A stretch of DNA of 5,874 nucleotides from Candidatus Nomurabacteria bacterium (GTDB taxonomy: Bacteria; Patescibacteriota; Minisyncoccia; Phycocordibacterales; UBA9973). A program made the position numbers and the translations under genes. The notes under the pieces are model-generated. The model saw nothing but the letters and a program-made list of their open reading frames with translations, was not told the origin of the DNA and searched no databases. Positions 5,864 through 5,874 of this stretch are shown here, piece by piece (position 1 is the stretch's first letter; each line of letters starts with the position of its first letter). Location: NCBI GenBank assembly GCA_943354525.1, contig CALRCI010000013.1:1-5874 (forward strand). Reading direction: 5' to 3'.

Positions 5864-5869
5864 ATTATA
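5864..5869 (-). promoter_or_regulatory. Consensus -10 box of mltG, predicted leaderless
   Basis: A perfect TATAAT on the minus strand lies 5 nt before the mltG ATG at 5858, placing the expected transcription start on or immediately beside the start codon. The window ends 5 nt upstream of the box, so a -35 element cannot be judged. The box also holds the in-frame stop that fixes the mltG start. Confidence 0.6.
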
Positions 5870-5874
5870 ACGAT

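Overview
The window looks like ordinary chromosome of a small-genome bacterium, most likely Patescibacteria (Candidate Phyla Radiation, Parcubacteria-like). The reasons are a much shortened alanyl-tRNA synthetase ending with its editing domain and carrying the CGGPHV variant, an actin-like ATPase with an 'ASPW' motif coupled to a single-pass membrane protein, very short intergenic gaps, and almost no Shine-Dalgarno sequences. TGA is a normal stop here (it ends mnmA), so the recoded Gracilibacteria/SR1 groups are unlikely. The lineage is inference from recognised protein character; no search was run.

All six genes lie on the minus strand, so transcription runs from high to low coordinates. In that order: mltG (5858-4854), an endolytic murein transglycosylase; mnmA (4828-3758), a tRNA 2-thiouridylase, 25 nt behind mltG and probably in its operon; a 116-nt gap filled by three tandem hairpins, one a perfect 18-bp palindrome; an MgtC/SapB-family membrane protein (3641-3156) closed by a good intrinsic terminator; alaS (3092-1446); a degenerate PilM/FtsA-like actin-fold protein (1403-270); and the first 91 codons of a single-pass membrane protein (273-1), joined to the previous gene by an ATGA stop/start overlap and running off the window.

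The most notable pattern is regulatory. Each of the four genes that is not a close downstream partner has a strong -10 hexamer (TATAAT, TATAAT, TATAGT, TATACT) only 5-9 nt before its start codon, which predicts leaderless or almost leaderless mRNAs. The same elements show that three reading frames should start later than the longest ORF, because the extra N-terminal codons simply read through the promoter. mnmA and the partial gene, the two expected to be translated from polycistronic mRNA, lack such a box.

Functionally the window mixes translation (alaS, mnmA), peptidoglycan processing (mltG), a membrane protein of uncertain role (MgtC-like) and a probable envelope-assembly pair (actin-like ATPase plus membrane partner). 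I see no mobile-element gene, CRISPR array, tRNA or rRNA, and no gene-free stretch longer than about 120 nt.
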